Of a DNA stretch of 46,158 nucleotides, positions 6,499 through 14,750 are shown piece by piece. The stretch is from positions 1 through 46,158 of the forward strand of contig CAMUYR010000027.1 of assembly GCA_947164965.1 (NCBI GenBank). The letters are read 5' to 3'. Position 1 is the first letter of the stretch. Each line of letters begins with the position of its first letter. Both the position numbers and the translations under genes were made by a program. This DNA comes from an uncultured Prevotella sp. Its GTDB lineage: Bacteria; Bacteroidota; Bacteroidia; Bacteroidales; Bacteroidaceae. Under the pieces are notes generated by a model. That model saw nothing but the letters and a program-made list of their open reading frames with translations, was not told where the DNA came from and made no database searches.

Positions 6499-7733
6499 AT
6501 CTGTTTGAGTATGGGTTCGTAATCTGTAGGTATATGTGTAGTCTTGATTTTCCACTCCTTGGGATAGAGATTGTTGGCACGCGTGCCTATGTTCTTGGCC
6601 ATGCCTAAGGGCTGGCCCATAAAGAAGATGTTGACCAGTCCGCGAGGCGTGTCGGCAGGTAGCACGATGGCTTCGTGGCGCAGATAGGCCAGGGCTTGCT
6701 GATAGGAGACGTTGACGGATGGGGCGGAGGAATCATGGATGGCGTCCGTCCGATTCTCTCGCAAATCACGGGGACAGTCCCTCTGTAATCCGCTTCGCTT
6801 CTCACAGCGGGGACAGTCCCCATGATTTGCTTTGCGGAGCACACAGATGAAGAGGCCTTCGCTACGGGTGATGCCTGGAATGAAGCGGTAGACGGGTTCA
6901 GTGAATCCGTCGAGCAGCGAGCCGGTGATGTTCCACTCGGGGCGTGTCTTGATAGGCAGCACGCTGGCGTCATCGAATTGGCTGAGCATCCAGCGGACGT
7001 TCTCTTCGTTCTCCTTTGTATTAAATGTACACGTACTATATATAAATAGTCCGCCAGGGTTGAGGCAGGCCCATGCGTCGCTGACGATGTCGCGCTGCAG
7101 TTGCCAGCACTTCTCGACCTGCTGCGGACTCCATTCGAGGATGGTGGCAGGGTCTTTGCGGAACATGCCTTCGCCAGAGCAGGGCACATCGCAGAGGATG
7201 AGGTCGAACTTCATCTTCGCCTTTCGATAGTCCTTGGGATAAGCATTAGTAACAATATGGTTGTCGTATCCCCACTTGGTGACATTCTCCAAGAGAATGC
7301 TGGCGCGATGGCGGATGGGTTCGTTCGAGTAAAGCATGCAATCTTCAGGCAATGCGGCACGCAGCAGCGTAGACTTGCCGCCAGGGGCAGCGCAGAGATC
7401 TAAAGAGGTAAGAGGTGAGAGGTGAGAGGTGAGATGCTGGCGCAATGCTTCGTCGAGAAACATTGAGGCGGCTTCTTGCACATAGTAACAGCCCGCATGG
7501 AAGAGAGGGTCGAAGGTGAAGTTAGGACGCTGCTTCAGGTAATAGCCGTCGCGGCACCAGGGTACGGGCTCATGGCTTACAGCTAACTGCCAATGGCCCA
7601 TATCCGCCTTCAGCGGATTGAGTCGGATGCTGACAGGACTGTCCTCTCCGAACGACTGCAGATAGCGTTCGAAGCGTTCGTCACCCATCAGTTGACGCGT
7701 AGATTCGGTGAATTCTATAGGTAATTCTGCCAT
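6495..7733 (-). CDS. SAM-dependent RNA cytosine-C5 methyltransferase (RsmB/RsmF type)
   Basis: A 412-residue Nol1/Nop2/Sun-family enzyme. SAM-binding [12 protein letters not shown], then [14 protein letters not shown] and [15 protein letters not shown] carrying the two family cysteines, then a C-terminal RNA-binding-like region ([20 protein letters not shown]). It probably methylates a cytosine in rRNA or tRNA; the exact target cannot be read. Three repeat-derived insertions are visible: a G/A-rich tract just before the SAM motif (about 7402-7438), a tract at about 7580-7605 and a 70-bp palindromic element at 6761-6830 that adds residues before [15 protein letters not shown] 7733 is chosen because only the downstream sequence is family-like and a -7 box ends 8 bases before it. 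Confidence 0.85.
   Translation of the reverse strand: MAELPIEFTESTRQLMGDERFERYLQSFGEDSPVSIRLNPLKADMGHWQLAVSHEPVPWCRDGYYLKQRPNFTFDPLFHAGCYYVQEAASMFLDEALRQHLTSHLSPLTSLDLCAAPGGKSTLLRAALPEDCMLYSNEPIRHRASILLENVTKWGYDNHIVTNAYPKDYRKAKMKFDLILCDVPCSGEGMFRKDPATILEWSPQQVEKCWQLQRDIVSDAWACLNPGGLFIYSTCTFNTKENEENVRWMLSQFDDASVLPIKTRPEWNITGSLLDGFTEPVYRFIPGITRSEGLFICVLRKANHGDCPRCEKRSGLQRDCPRDLRENRTDAIHDSSAPSVNVSYQQALAYLRHEAIVLPADTPRGLVNIFFMGQPLGMAKNIGTRANNLYPKEWKIKTTHIPTDYEPILKQI
6761..6830. mobile_element. Palindromic REP/MITE-like insertion inside the methyltransferase gene
   Basis: This 70-bp segment has inverted ends: GCAAATCACGGGGAC at 6761-6775 matches the complement of GTCCCCATGATTTGC at 6816-6830 at 14 of 15 positions. 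Each end also contains its own palindrome (GGGGACAGTCCC at 6770-6781 and GGGGACAGTCCCC at 6809-6821). The middle holds CTGT/ACAG arms. It keeps the gene open, adding a charged, cysteine-containing stretch ([19 protein letters not shown]) absent from the family as I know it. No transposase is nearby. Confidence 0.6.
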
Positions 7734-7741
7734 TTTGCTTG

Positions 7742-7749
7742 CAAAATTA
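7742..7749 (-). promoter_or_regulatory. Promoter -7 box, methyltransferase-thyA operon
   Basis: Read on the minus strand this is TAATTTTG, a TAnnTTTG match, ending 8 bases before the ATG at 7733. Transcription would start within a few bases of the start codon, giving a nearly leaderless mRNA. Confidence 0.65.
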
Positions 7750-7768
7750 AAAAAAAAATCGCACCTTT

Positions 7769-7800
7769 GCAACAAATTTGGAACTTATTACGTCTAACGG
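7769..7800 (+). promoter_or_regulatory. Probable ECF-sigma promoter of the DUF6249-PspC-sigma operon
   Basis: GCAAC (7769-7773), exactly 17 bp, then CGTCTAACGG (7791-7800). The same arrangement, GCAAC-N17-CGTCAAACGG, stands before the head-GIN gene at 21153-21184. GCAAC/GGAAC plus CGTC with about 16-17 bp spacing is the pattern of ECF sigma promoters. The operon itself encodes an ECF sigma, so autoregulation is likely. Confidence 0.65.
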
Positions 7801-7823
7801 GTGAATAAAGAACAAAAAATAGT

Positions 7824-8525
7824 ATGATGAATATGAAGAAATTACTGTTCACAATGACCGTGTTGCTGACGCTCTCCATAGGATTGCAGGCAGCAGCGCA
7901 GAAGCATCGTCACTCACCACGCACCGCCCTGGTCGACACGACGAGCACAGGAGGCGTCGATGTGTATTCGGACACCACGAGTACAGATACGGCGACTGTA
8001 ACGAAACATAGCCGCAAGGTGACTATTACTACGCCTACATCGCCCTGGAGCAGCAGGACAACAACCTACGAGATGGACGATGACGACTTTGGTAGACTGT
8101 TTAGCAACGTTTTCGACTCAATGGGGGCTAATGGCATCGCTGGTATGTTTTTTGTACTGTGCGTACTGCTCATCATCTTCGTGCTGGCACCGGTTCTGAT
8201 TATCGTTGCGCTGTTCTATTTTATCAATAGGAATCGCAAGGAGAAGATGCGACTGGCACAGATGGCGATGCAGCAGGGACAGCCTATTCCTGACCAGCTG
8301 CTGAACAACGACCCCATCAGCGATACCGACGAGTATCAGAAGGGCATGCGTCAGTGCTTCGTAGGCGTAGGCCTCATGATTTTCTTGGGCTATGCTGCCG
8401 GACACGTTGGCTTCGGTATCGGCGCGCTGGTGTTCTGTATCGGACTGGGTAAGGTGTTCGCCTCGAAGACATCGCAGAGAAGGAATAACAATAATAATGA
8501 TTTATTAAATAACGATCAATTATGA
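7824..8525 (+). CDS. DUF6249-like membrane protein of the ECF sigma operon
   Basis: A 233-residue protein with a signal-like N-terminus (to about residue 26, ending LQAAAQ), a Thr/Ser-rich probably periplasmic stretch (30-90), a hydrophobic segment near 108-132 (MFFVLCVLLIIFVLAPVLII), a cytosolic-type linker with MRLAQMAMQQGQPIPDQLL (typical of DUF6249 proteins) and one or two further hydrophobic segments (about 178-212). It opens the operon behind the ECF-type promoter, overlaps the PspC gene by 4 bp and is probably an envelope-stress component. The Asn-rich tail (RRNNNNNDLLNND) comes from an AAT repeat. Confidence 0.75.
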   Translation: MMNMKKLLFTMTVLLTLSIGLQAAAQKHRHSPRTALVDTTSTGGVDVYSDTTSTDTATVTKHSRKVTITTPTSPWSSRTTTYEMDDDDFGRLFSNVFDSMGANGIAGMFFVLCVLLIIFVLAPVLIIVALFYFINRNRKEKMRLAQMAMQQGQPIPDQLLNNDPISDTDEYQKGMRQCFVGVGLMIFLGYAAGHVGFGIGALVFCIGLGKVFASKTSQRRNNNNNDLLNNDQL

Positions 8526-8722
8526 CAAGGAAGTTAGAACGTAGCAACGACCGCGTGTTAGGCGGTGTTTGCGCAGGATTTGCTGAGTACATGGATTTCG
8601 ATCCCGTAGCTGTTCGTCTGGGCTATGCAGCACTCACACTGTTTACGGCTTTTGCAGGCATTCCATTCTACGTTGTAGCATGGATTATTATTCCTCCGAA
8701 AAATCAACTGACGCGACAATAA
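8522..8722 (+). CDS. PspC-domain membrane protein
   Basis: A 66-residue minimal PspC domain: the family start (KLERSNDRVLGGVCAGFAEY) followed by one or two hydrophobic stretches (VRLGYAALTLFTAFAGIPFYVVAWIIIP). PspC proteins sense or respond to inner-membrane stress. Its ATG overlaps the preceding stop by 4 bp, and it is followed 3 bases later by the sigma factor gene, so all four genes 7824-9593 form one operon. Confidence 0.9.
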   Translation: MTRKLERSNDRVLGGVCAGFAEYMDFDPVAVRLGYAALTLFTAFAGIPFYVVAWIIIPPKNQLTRQ

Positions 8723-8725
8723 CTG

Positions 8726-9265
8726 ATGAGTTCGCTCGCTGACATCAGTCTTGTAGCACAGGTGGCTATATCTGGCAACAAACGGGCTTTCGACGAGCTC
8801 GTGCGCAGATATCAGTCACCTGTACGCAGGTTCTTTCTCCATCAGACACTCGGAGACAGTCAGTTGAGCGACGACCTGGCTCAGGACACGTTCATCAAGG
8901 CTTATACCAGCATTGCTTCCTTTCGCGGACTCGCCTCGTTTCAGACGTGGCTCATGCGAATAGCCTACAACGTGTTTTATGACTACACGCGCAAACGGCA
9001 ACTAGCTATCAGCGACTGGCAAATAGCCGAGAGCCAACAGCCAAGAACCAGTAGCCAACCGACGCTGTCGATGGACATCTATGGCGCACTGGCCATGCTG
9101 AAAGCCGATGAACGCACCTGTATCACACTGCAACTGATTGACGGCTACGACATTGCGGCAATCGCCAAGATTACGCAGATGAAGGAGGGTACCGTCAAGT
9201 CACATCTCTCGAGAGGAAAGGAAAAACTGGCAAACTATTTAAAGGAAAATGGATATGAACGATAA
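8726..9265 (+). CDS. ECF-type RNA polymerase sigma factor
   Basis: A 179-residue sigma factor with region 2 (FDELVRRYQSPVRRFF through DDLAQDTFIKAY and FQTWLMRIAYNVFYDYTRKR, about 20-92) and region 4 helix-turn-helix (GYDIAAIAKITQMKEGTVKSHLSRGKEKL, about 143-171). The linker between them (IAESQQPRTSSQPT) is encoded by AGCCAA-type repeat words, another case of repeat growth in a linker. It probably reads the GCAAC-N17-CGTC promoters at 7769 and 21153. The downstream DUF5056 membrane protein overlaps it by 17 bp and is a candidate anti-sigma factor. Confidence 0.93.
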   Translation: MSSLADISLVAQVAISGNKRAFDELVRRYQSPVRRFFLHQTLGDSQLSDDLAQDTFIKAYTSIASFRGLASFQTWLMRIAYNVFYDYTRKRQLAISDWQIAESQQPRTSSQPTLSMDIYGALAMLKADERTCITLQLIDGYDIAAIAKITQMKEGTVKSHLSRGKEKLANYLKENGYER

Positions 9266-9593
9266 TAACGAACAATTGCTGAGACAATTTTTCAGTGAGG
9301 CCGCGCAGCAGCAGATAGCTGACGATGGCTTCAGCGAGCGGGTGATGCACCGTTTGCCATCACGCATCAACTGGTTTAACAGGCTGTGGACGGCTTTCTG
9401 CATACTGGTGTTTGCAGTACTCTTCGTCGTGTTCGACGGCATGAGCCAGCTGGCTGTGCAACTGGAAGTGATGATCCGTACGATGTCAGCTCATGACTTC
9501 AGCATCAATCTGTTGATGGTGTTCAGCGTCATCTTTGGACTCTTGTTTGTGGGAGTGGGCGAGGTTATTTATTCGGAAGCAAACCGTAAGTAG
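9249..9593 (+). CDS. DUF5056-like membrane protein, candidate anti-sigma factor
   Basis: A 114-residue protein with a cytosolic helical N-terminus (about 1-45; ERVMHRLPSR) and two hydrophobic segments (about 46-66 and 87-108). This size and layout fit the DUF5056 proteins that follow ECF sigma genes in Bacteroidales. The ATG overlaps the sigma gene by 17 bp, which favours coupled synthesis and a role in binding the sigma factor. The start could instead be ATG 9255. Its last 29 bases overlap the convergent porE-like gene. Confidence 0.75.
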   Translation: MDMNDNNEQLLRQFFSEAAQQQIADDGFSERVMHRLPSRINWFNRLWTAFCILVFAVLFVVFDGMSQLAVQLEVMIRTMSAHDFSINLLMVFSVIFGLLFVGVGEVIYSEANRK

Positions 9594-11580
9594 TACGTAG
9601 CACAATAAACTCAGTACGGCGGTTCAGCTGATTGCATATCTCCTGTTCCTCCTCTTTCAGCGTCTTGACGAATTCCTCCGTTAGGACGTCGTTTTCTTTC
9701 AGGAACGGATACTTCTCAGTGAGTTTCTTGCGAATAGTCTTGGGCTTCTCCTTGCCGTAGCCGACGGGCGTCAGACGGTCGTTCTCAATGCCGTGCTCCG
9801 TCAGATATTGCACCACCGCTTCGGCTCGTCGCTGTGCCAAGCGCTTATTATAGTCGGCAGAGCCCTTATAGTCGCAGTGGGCAGAGAGCTCGATGGTGAC
9901 GTTGGGATTCTCCTTCAGCAGCTCTACCAGTTTGTCCAGTGCCTCCTCGCTCTCAGGACGGAGCGTCGCCTTGTCGAAATCGTAGAAGATATTGTCGATC
10001 ATGACGGGAGCCGTGATGGAGGCCAGTGGGAACTGCAGGACATATTCCTGCGAGCTGTCAACGGTGTCGACGCGCAGTTCTTCCTGATGATTCAAAAAGC
10101 CCTTGCACGTGCCTAGGAACACGTAATCGACGCCAGGCTGTATCTCCTGCGTGAACGAGCCGTCGCCCTTGACGCTCAGCTTCATGTTGGTGCCGTCGTT
10201 GCCTACCATGTACACTTGTGCTGCCGTCAGTTCGTAGCCGTCCTGTTCGTAGACCCATCCCTTCACCGTCTGCACGATGTCGGGCTTCTCGAACGAATAG
10301 ATATGGTCCCAGCCCTTGCCGTCGCCACGATTGCTGGAGAAGAAGCCGCGATTGTTCAGACCGTCGAAGGTCATGCCGAAATCGTCGCCTTGCGAATTAA
10401 GCGGGTAACCCGGGTGTTCAATCGTGTAATGGACATCCTTCTGTTCCGAGGGCTTGGCAATATAGATGTCGAGACCGCCCATCCCCTCGTGGCCGTTGCT
10501 CGAAAAGTACAGGTCGCCATTGGGGCGGAAGGTTGGAAACATCTCGTCGCCAGGGGTGTTGATGGGTGCTCCAAGGTTCTCAACGCCACCCACACCGCTG
10601 CTGGTCAGACGGACGCGCCAGATGTCGTAGCCCCCCAGACCGCCTGCCATATTGCTGACAAAGTAGAGCCACTCGCCATCGGGCGATACGGCAGGATGGG
10701 CATAGGCTGACAGCGTATCGCGAGTCAGCACCAGTTCCGATGCCTTGCTCCACGCGGCATCCGAACGCTGACTGGTGGCAATATTGGCATAACGGGGGTA
10801 GTTGTTGTCGGTCTTGCATTGTGTCAGATACATGGTACGTCCGTCTGGCGAGAACGAGCAGACACCCTCTTCGCCATCGCTGTTCAGTTCGGTGTCGATG
10901 GATTGCGGACGTTGCCACTTGCCCTTGTCGTCCTTTTGAGAGAAGAAGATGTCGGCATTCTTCGTACCCGTAATGCCACTCAGCTCGTCGCCCTTGGCCT
11001 GATTACGGGTTGACGTGAAGAAGAGCTGGTCGTTCTCGTTGCCGGTAATCATAGGCGAATAGTCAGCACGACGGGAGTTGAACATGCTTTCGCGCTTAAC
11101 GGTATATTTCGAGCCTTCCTGCTTCCACTGCGGAGCCTGTTGGGCTGAGCGTAGTCCTGTCTTGGCCAACTGTTGGTAGGCCTCCATACCAGGAAACGTG
11201 GCCAGCGAGTCGATAGCTGTCTGGAAATGACGTTCAGCCTCTTTGTAGTTGCCGTTCTTCATCAGCTGCTCGGCCAGTCGGAAGTACGTCAGCGAGTCGG
11301 TCTGCTTATAGCGGACGGCATTGTTGTAGGCCGCGATTGCCTTCTGCGAATAGTTGATGCGACGATAGCACTCGGCCATCTTCAGAGCCCGTTGTCCGCG
11401 CAGCTTGCGCTCTTTGGCTGGCGTCTGCGAATAGGCCTTCTTGTATTGGGCGGCAGCGTCGTAATATTCGCCTAAGGCATAGAACTTATCGCCTTTCTTC
11501 ATAGCCTGTTCAGCACCGCATCCCGTCAGGAACACGGCAACCGCTATAGCATATATAAAAAGGTATAAGTTCTTCTTCAT
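9565..11580 (-). CDS. porE: PorE-like TPR/propeller/OmpA lipoprotein (type IX secretion)
   Basis: A 671-residue lipoprotein: signal with lipobox TGC (Cys21), TPR-type helices (about 22-150), a PD40/WD40-like propeller with repeated SPDG and FRPNGDLYFSSNG motifs (about 160-430), a CRD-like beta domain (TVKGWVYEQDGYELTAAQV to about 525), and an OmpA-type peptidoglycan-binding domain (IFYDFDKATLRPES; LSAHCDYKGSADYNKRLAQRRA; GYGKEKP). The domain order and length match Porphyromonas PorE, which anchors the type IX secretion machinery to peptidoglycan. Other OmpA lipoproteins share parts of this plan, so the symbol is an inference. It follows topB by 30 bp and ends convergently with the DUF5056 gene. 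Confidence 0.75.
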   Translation of the reverse strand: MKKNLYLFIYAIAVAVFLTGCGAEQAMKKGDKFYALGEYYDAAAQYKKAYSQTPAKERKLRGQRALKMAECYRRINYSQKAIAAYNNAVRYKQTDSLTYFRLAEQLMKNGNYKEAERHFQTAIDSLATFPGMEAYQQLAKTGLRSAQQAPQWKQEGSKYTVKRESMFNSRRADYSPMITGNENDQLFFTSTRNQAKGDELSGITGTKNADIFFSQKDDKGKWQRPQSIDTELNSDGEEGVCSFSPDGRTMYLTQCKTDNNYPRYANIATSQRSDAAWSKASELVLTRDTLSAYAHPAVSPDGEWLYFVSNMAGGLGGYDIWRVRLTSSGVGGVENLGAPINTPGDEMFPTFRPNGDLYFSSNGHEGMGGLDIYIAKPSEQKDVHYTIEHPGYPLNSQGDDFGMTFDGLNNRGFFSSNRGDGKGWDHIYSFEKPDIVQTVKGWVYEQDGYELTAAQVYMVGNDGTNMKLSVKGDGSFTQEIQPGVDYVFLGTCKGFLNHQEELRVDTVDSSQEYVLQFPLASITAPVMIDNIFYDFDKATLRPESEEALDKLVELLKENPNVTIELSAHCDYKGSADYNKRLAQRRAEAVVQYLTEHGIENDRLTPVGYGKEKPKTIRKKLTEKYPFLKENDVLTEEFVKTLKEEEQEICNQLNRRTEFIVLRTTYGLLPNK

Positions 11581-11610
11581 ACTATACCAATAACGGAGTA
11601 ATGGTATGTT

Positions 11611-13497
11611 TTATTGTATGGTGATGCGTCTGTTTGTCGGATCGCTCATCACATCGCGGACAATATCCGACACCTGTTGCTTCAGTTCCTGAATAAACTG
11701 ACCAGCGTCGTAGGTCTGGTGTTCTATGTCGCGAAGTTTCTTTTCCCAGATACCCGTCAGCTCGCAGCTCTTCAGTAGTTCTTCGCGAATCAGGTCGATG
11801 AGTTCGATACCTGTGGGCGTGGCTACCAAGCGTTTGCGTTCGCGCTTGATATAATGACGCTTGAAGAGTGTTTCGATGATGGAAGCACGACTGGAAGGAC
11901 GTCCGATGCCGTTCTCCTTCATAGCAGCGCGCAGCGTTTCGTCTTCCACAAATTTGCCGGCTGTTTCCATCGCACGCAGCAAGGTGGCTTCGGTGTAATA
12001 GGGCGGAGGCGTTGTCCATTTCTCGGTCAGCGTGGGCTTGTGGTCGCCACTCTCGCCTTTGACGAAGGCTGGCAGGGTGCGTTCTTCTTTATCGGAGTTC
12101 TCTGAATTTTCAGAGTTTTCGGAGTTTTCGGAGTTTTCTGAATTTCCCGGTGTTTTACCTCTGACGATGCGCCAGCCTGGATCGAGAATCTCCTTGCCAG
12201 TTACCTTGAATTCAACTACCTCCTCCTTTGTTTGTTGCGACTCAGTCGCAACAGACCGGACTTCGCCCAGCACTGTGGTCGTTGAGAACTTACAATCAGG
12301 CAGGAAGACGCCGATAAAACGACGGGCAATGAGGTCGAACACCTTCTGTTCGGCATCGCTCAAGCCCTGAGGTATCACACCAGTTGGGATGATGGCGTGG
12401 TGGTCGGTCACCTTCGACGAATCGAATACGCGTTTCGATTTCTTCAGGGGTTTGCCGCCAATGATCTTGATAATCTCTGCATAAGGTGCCACGCCCCCGA
12501 ATTTCGTCTGATAGAGTCCGTTCATGGTTTGTGGACACTTGGGATAGATGTCGTCGGAGAGGAATTGTGTATCCACACGCGGATAGGTCGTGAACTTACG
12601 TTCGTAGAGGGCCTGAATGAGGTTGAGCGTCATTTCTGCAGAGAAACCATATTTTTTGTTACAGTCAACCTGCAGCGACGTGAGGTCGTAGAGCTGCGGG
12701 GGCTGTTCCTTGCCTTCCTTCTTCTCTACTTTGGTAACGGTAAAGGGTTTGCCCTCGATGGTGGCAAAAGCCTTTTCGCCTTCTTCCTTCGAGGTGAATT
12801 TGCCAGAAGTAGCAGTAAAAGTGGTATCGCGATAGACTGTTGCCAAAACCCAGTAAGGCTCAGGTTTGAAGTTGTCTATCTCCTTCTGTCGGTTGACGAT
12901 GAGCGCGAGGGTAGGCGTCTGCACACGTCCGATGGAGAGCACCTGGCGGTTCTGCCCATACTTCAGCGTGTAGAGTCGCGTGGCATTCATACCCAGAAGC
13001 CAGTCGCCGATGGCTCGCGAGAGCCCTGCCATATAGAGCGGCTGGTAGTCCTGCTGGTCTTTTAGGTTCTGAAAACCCTCACGGATAGCCTCGTCAGTCA
13101 TCGACGAAATCCACAGACGACTGACCGGACACTTGGCGCCAGCCTTTTGCATCACCCAGCGCTGGATGAGTTCACCCTCCTGTCCGGCGTCACCGCAGTT
13201 GACGATGCGCTCAGCTTTCTGCATCAGACTCTCGATAATCGAAAACTGTTTCTTGATGCCTTGGTCGTCGATGAGTTTGATACCAAAACGTTCAGGAATC
13301 ATCGGCAATGACGTCAGACTCCACGACTTCCACATCGGCGTGTAGTCGTGGGGCTCTTTCAGCGTACACAGGTGACCAAACGTCCAAGTCACCTGAAAAC
13401 CGTTTCCTTCCATATAACCGTCGTGACTGGTGGTCGCTCCGATAATGCGAGCGATGTCTCTGGCCACGCTGGGTTTCTCAGCAATACATACAATCAT
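11611..13497 (-). CDS. topB: DNA topoisomerase III
   Basis: A 628-residue type IA topoisomerase. Glu7 in AEKPSVARDIA and the TOPRIM acidic stretch DAGQEGE (103-109) precede the catalytic Tyr305 in TTYPRVDTQFL, with GIGRPSSRASIIETL near 560. The second TOPRIM aspartate seen in E. coli TopB (DPDREG) is Gly here; I believe this is usual for Bacteroidetes enzymes. Residues 452-468 are a tandem NSE repeat, encoded by 9-bp units at about 12092-12145, at a position where a loop should tolerate it. There is no C-terminal zinc finger. The upstream M at 13536 is not used; ATG 13497 gives the family start. porE follows in the same direction. Confidence 0.95.
   Translation of the reverse strand: MIVCIAEKPSVARDIARIIGATTSHDGYMEGNGFQVTWTFGHLCTLKEPHDYTPMWKSWSLTSLPMIPERFGIKLIDDQGIKKQFSIIESLMQKAERIVNCGDAGQEGELIQRWVMQKAGAKCPVSRLWISSMTDEAIREGFQNLKDQQDYQPLYMAGLSRAIGDWLLGMNATRLYTLKYGQNRQVLSIGRVQTPTLALIVNRQKEIDNFKPEPYWVLATVYRDTTFTATSGKFTSKEEGEKAFATIEGKPFTVTKVEKKEGKEQPPQLYDLTSLQVDCNKKYGFSAEMTLNLIQALYERKFTTYPRVDTQFLSDDIYPKCPQTMNGLYQTKFGGVAPYAEIIKIIGGKPLKKSKRVFDSSKVTDHHAIIPTGVIPQGLSDAEQKVFDLIARRFIGVFLPDCKFSTTTVLGEVRSVATESQQTKEEVVEFKVTGKEILDPGWRIVRGKTPGNSENSENSENSENSENSDKEERTLPAFVKGESGDHKPTLTEKWTTPPPYYTEATLLRAMETAGKFVEDETLRAAMKENGIGRPSSRASIIETLFKRHYIKRERKRLVATPTGIELIDLIREELLKSCELTGIWEKKLRDIEHQTYDAGQFIQELKQQVSDIVRDVMSDPTNRRITIQ
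12092..12145. repeat. 9-bp tandem repeat within topB
   Basis: Imperfect copies of GAGTTTTCG / GAATTTTCA encode five tandem Asn-Ser-Glu units in topoisomerase III. Unit number could vary between strains without shifting the frame. Confidence 0.85.
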
Positions 13498-13505
13498 ACG
13501 GAGTG

Positions 13506-13513
13506 CAAAGGTA
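13506..13513 (-). promoter_or_regulatory. Promoter -7 box of topB
   Basis: TACCTTTG on the minus strand ends 8 bases before the topB ATG, the same spacing as for the methyltransferase gene at 7742-7749, again implying a very short or absent leader. Confidence 0.65.
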
Positions 13514-13560
13514 CGAAGAAAAAAGAAACGAGCCAAAAATCTTGGCTCATTTCTTTCGTT

Positions 13561-14706
13561 TTAGTATGCATGGTCGTCTGCTATCTCCTGTTTATCCAGC
13601 TTCTTTTTGTCTATCGACCACCAGGCGTAGACGATGTATGCCAGTACGAATGGGATGATGAGGCTGACATAGAACATGGTGCGAAGCGTAAACTCACTGC
13701 TGCACGAATTGACAATGGTCAGCGACGACTGCAGGTCGGCAGTAGAAGGATAGTAGGCCGTGTGGTTCCAAGCCGACATGAGCAACAGAGGCAAAACGAC
13801 CAAAACGACACCAACGCCTGCAGGCCAGATGCCTCCGATATACGTCTTCGATACGACAGTCTTGCCGATGGCATAGAGTACCAGTACGACGCCAATCAAG
13901 AGCAAAATGGTGAGATACCACATGTCGATCAAGTTGTCGAGATATTTATATGGTACGATACTGATGACACCAGCTTCATCGTAGGCATAGCCGTCCTTGA
14001 GCAACAGGTGGATGAGGTAAGCCACGAAGAACAGCACGAAGGGAAGAGCGGCGCCGATGAGTCGGACGCTGGCTCTTGAACGGATGTCCTCGTCGTTTAC
14101 ATTATTAATAATATAGAGTGTTCCCAAGACGCGAGCCAGGAACATCACAGCCAGTCCGAAGACCAGAACCCAGGGATTGAGCAGGGCGTCCAGTCCGTGC
14201 GAAGCATTGCCCCAGCGCGAGATGATGGGGGTGATAGCTCCTGTGTCGACCAGGTTCTCTTTCATGATGATGAAGTTGCTGCCCTCGAAGAAGGTGGCAA
14301 CAGCACCGCCTAAGAGTAGTGGGCCTAGCAAACCATTGATAACCAGACACATCTGGAAAGTCTTAGGACCCAGAAAGTTGCCCAGCTTATTCTGAAACTC
14401 ATAGCTCACGGCCTGTACCACAAAGGTGAAGAGGATAATCATCCACAACCAATAGGCTCCGCCAAAACTCGTGCTATAGAAGAGTGGGAAAGAGGCAAAG
14501 AAAGCACCGCCAAACGTAACGAGGGTGGTAAATGTAAACTCCCACTTACGACCTGTCGAATTGATGATCAGTCTGCGCCCTTCGTCCGTATAACCTAAGG
14601 AACGAACCATTGAGTTGGCACCCTGCACAAACAGCAGGAAAACCAGCAGTGCACCTAACAGTGATACCAGGAAACACCAGTAGTGCTGTAAGAAATCGTA
14701 TGTCAT
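13561..14706 (-). CDS. cydB: Cytochrome bd ubiquinol oxidase subunit II
   Basis: A 381-residue integral membrane protein with about eight hydrophobic segments, starting MTYDFLQHYWCFLVSLLGALLVF and carrying the subunit II pattern of an early glutamine-rich loop (FVQGANSM) and the family sequence SSLTIVNSCSSEFTLRTM near the C-terminus. With CydA it forms the high-affinity quinol oxidase used by anaerobes to remove oxygen. It is 32 bp downstream of cydA; the gap is a run of AAAAGTTAAAAGTG-type repeat words. Confidence 0.93.
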   Translation of the reverse strand: MTYDFLQHYWCFLVSLLGALLVFLLFVQGANSMVRSLGYTDEGRRLIINSTGRKWEFTFTTLVTFGGAFFASFPLFYSTSFGGAYWLWMIILFTFVVQAVSYEFQNKLGNFLGPKTFQMCLVINGLLGPLLLGGAVATFFEGSNFIIMKENLVDTGAITPIISRWGNASHGLDALLNPWVLVFGLAVMFLARVLGTLYIINNVNDEDIRSRASVRLIGAALPFVLFFVAYLIHLLLKDGYAYDEAGVISIVPYKYLDNLIDMWYLTILLLIGVVLVLYAIGKTVVSKTYIGGIWPAGVGVVLVVLPLLLMSAWNHTAYYPSTADLQSSLTIVNSCSSEFTLRTMFYVSLIIPFVLAYIVYAWWSIDKKKLDKQEIADDHAY

Positions 14707-14750
14707 AACTTTACTTTTAACTTTTCACTTTTAACTTTTCACTTCTCACT
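14707..14750. repeat. AAAAGTTAAAAGTGA repeat at the cydA-cydB junction
   Basis: The gap between cydA and cydB, read on the minus strand, is built of AAAAGTT and AAAAGTGA words. The cydA stop codon TGA lies inside one unit, so the repeat set the end of the protein. Confidence 0.7.

Noticed and set aside
12397..13065. 222-codon plus-strand frame
   Set aside because: Antisense shadow of topB, with no recognisable motifs.
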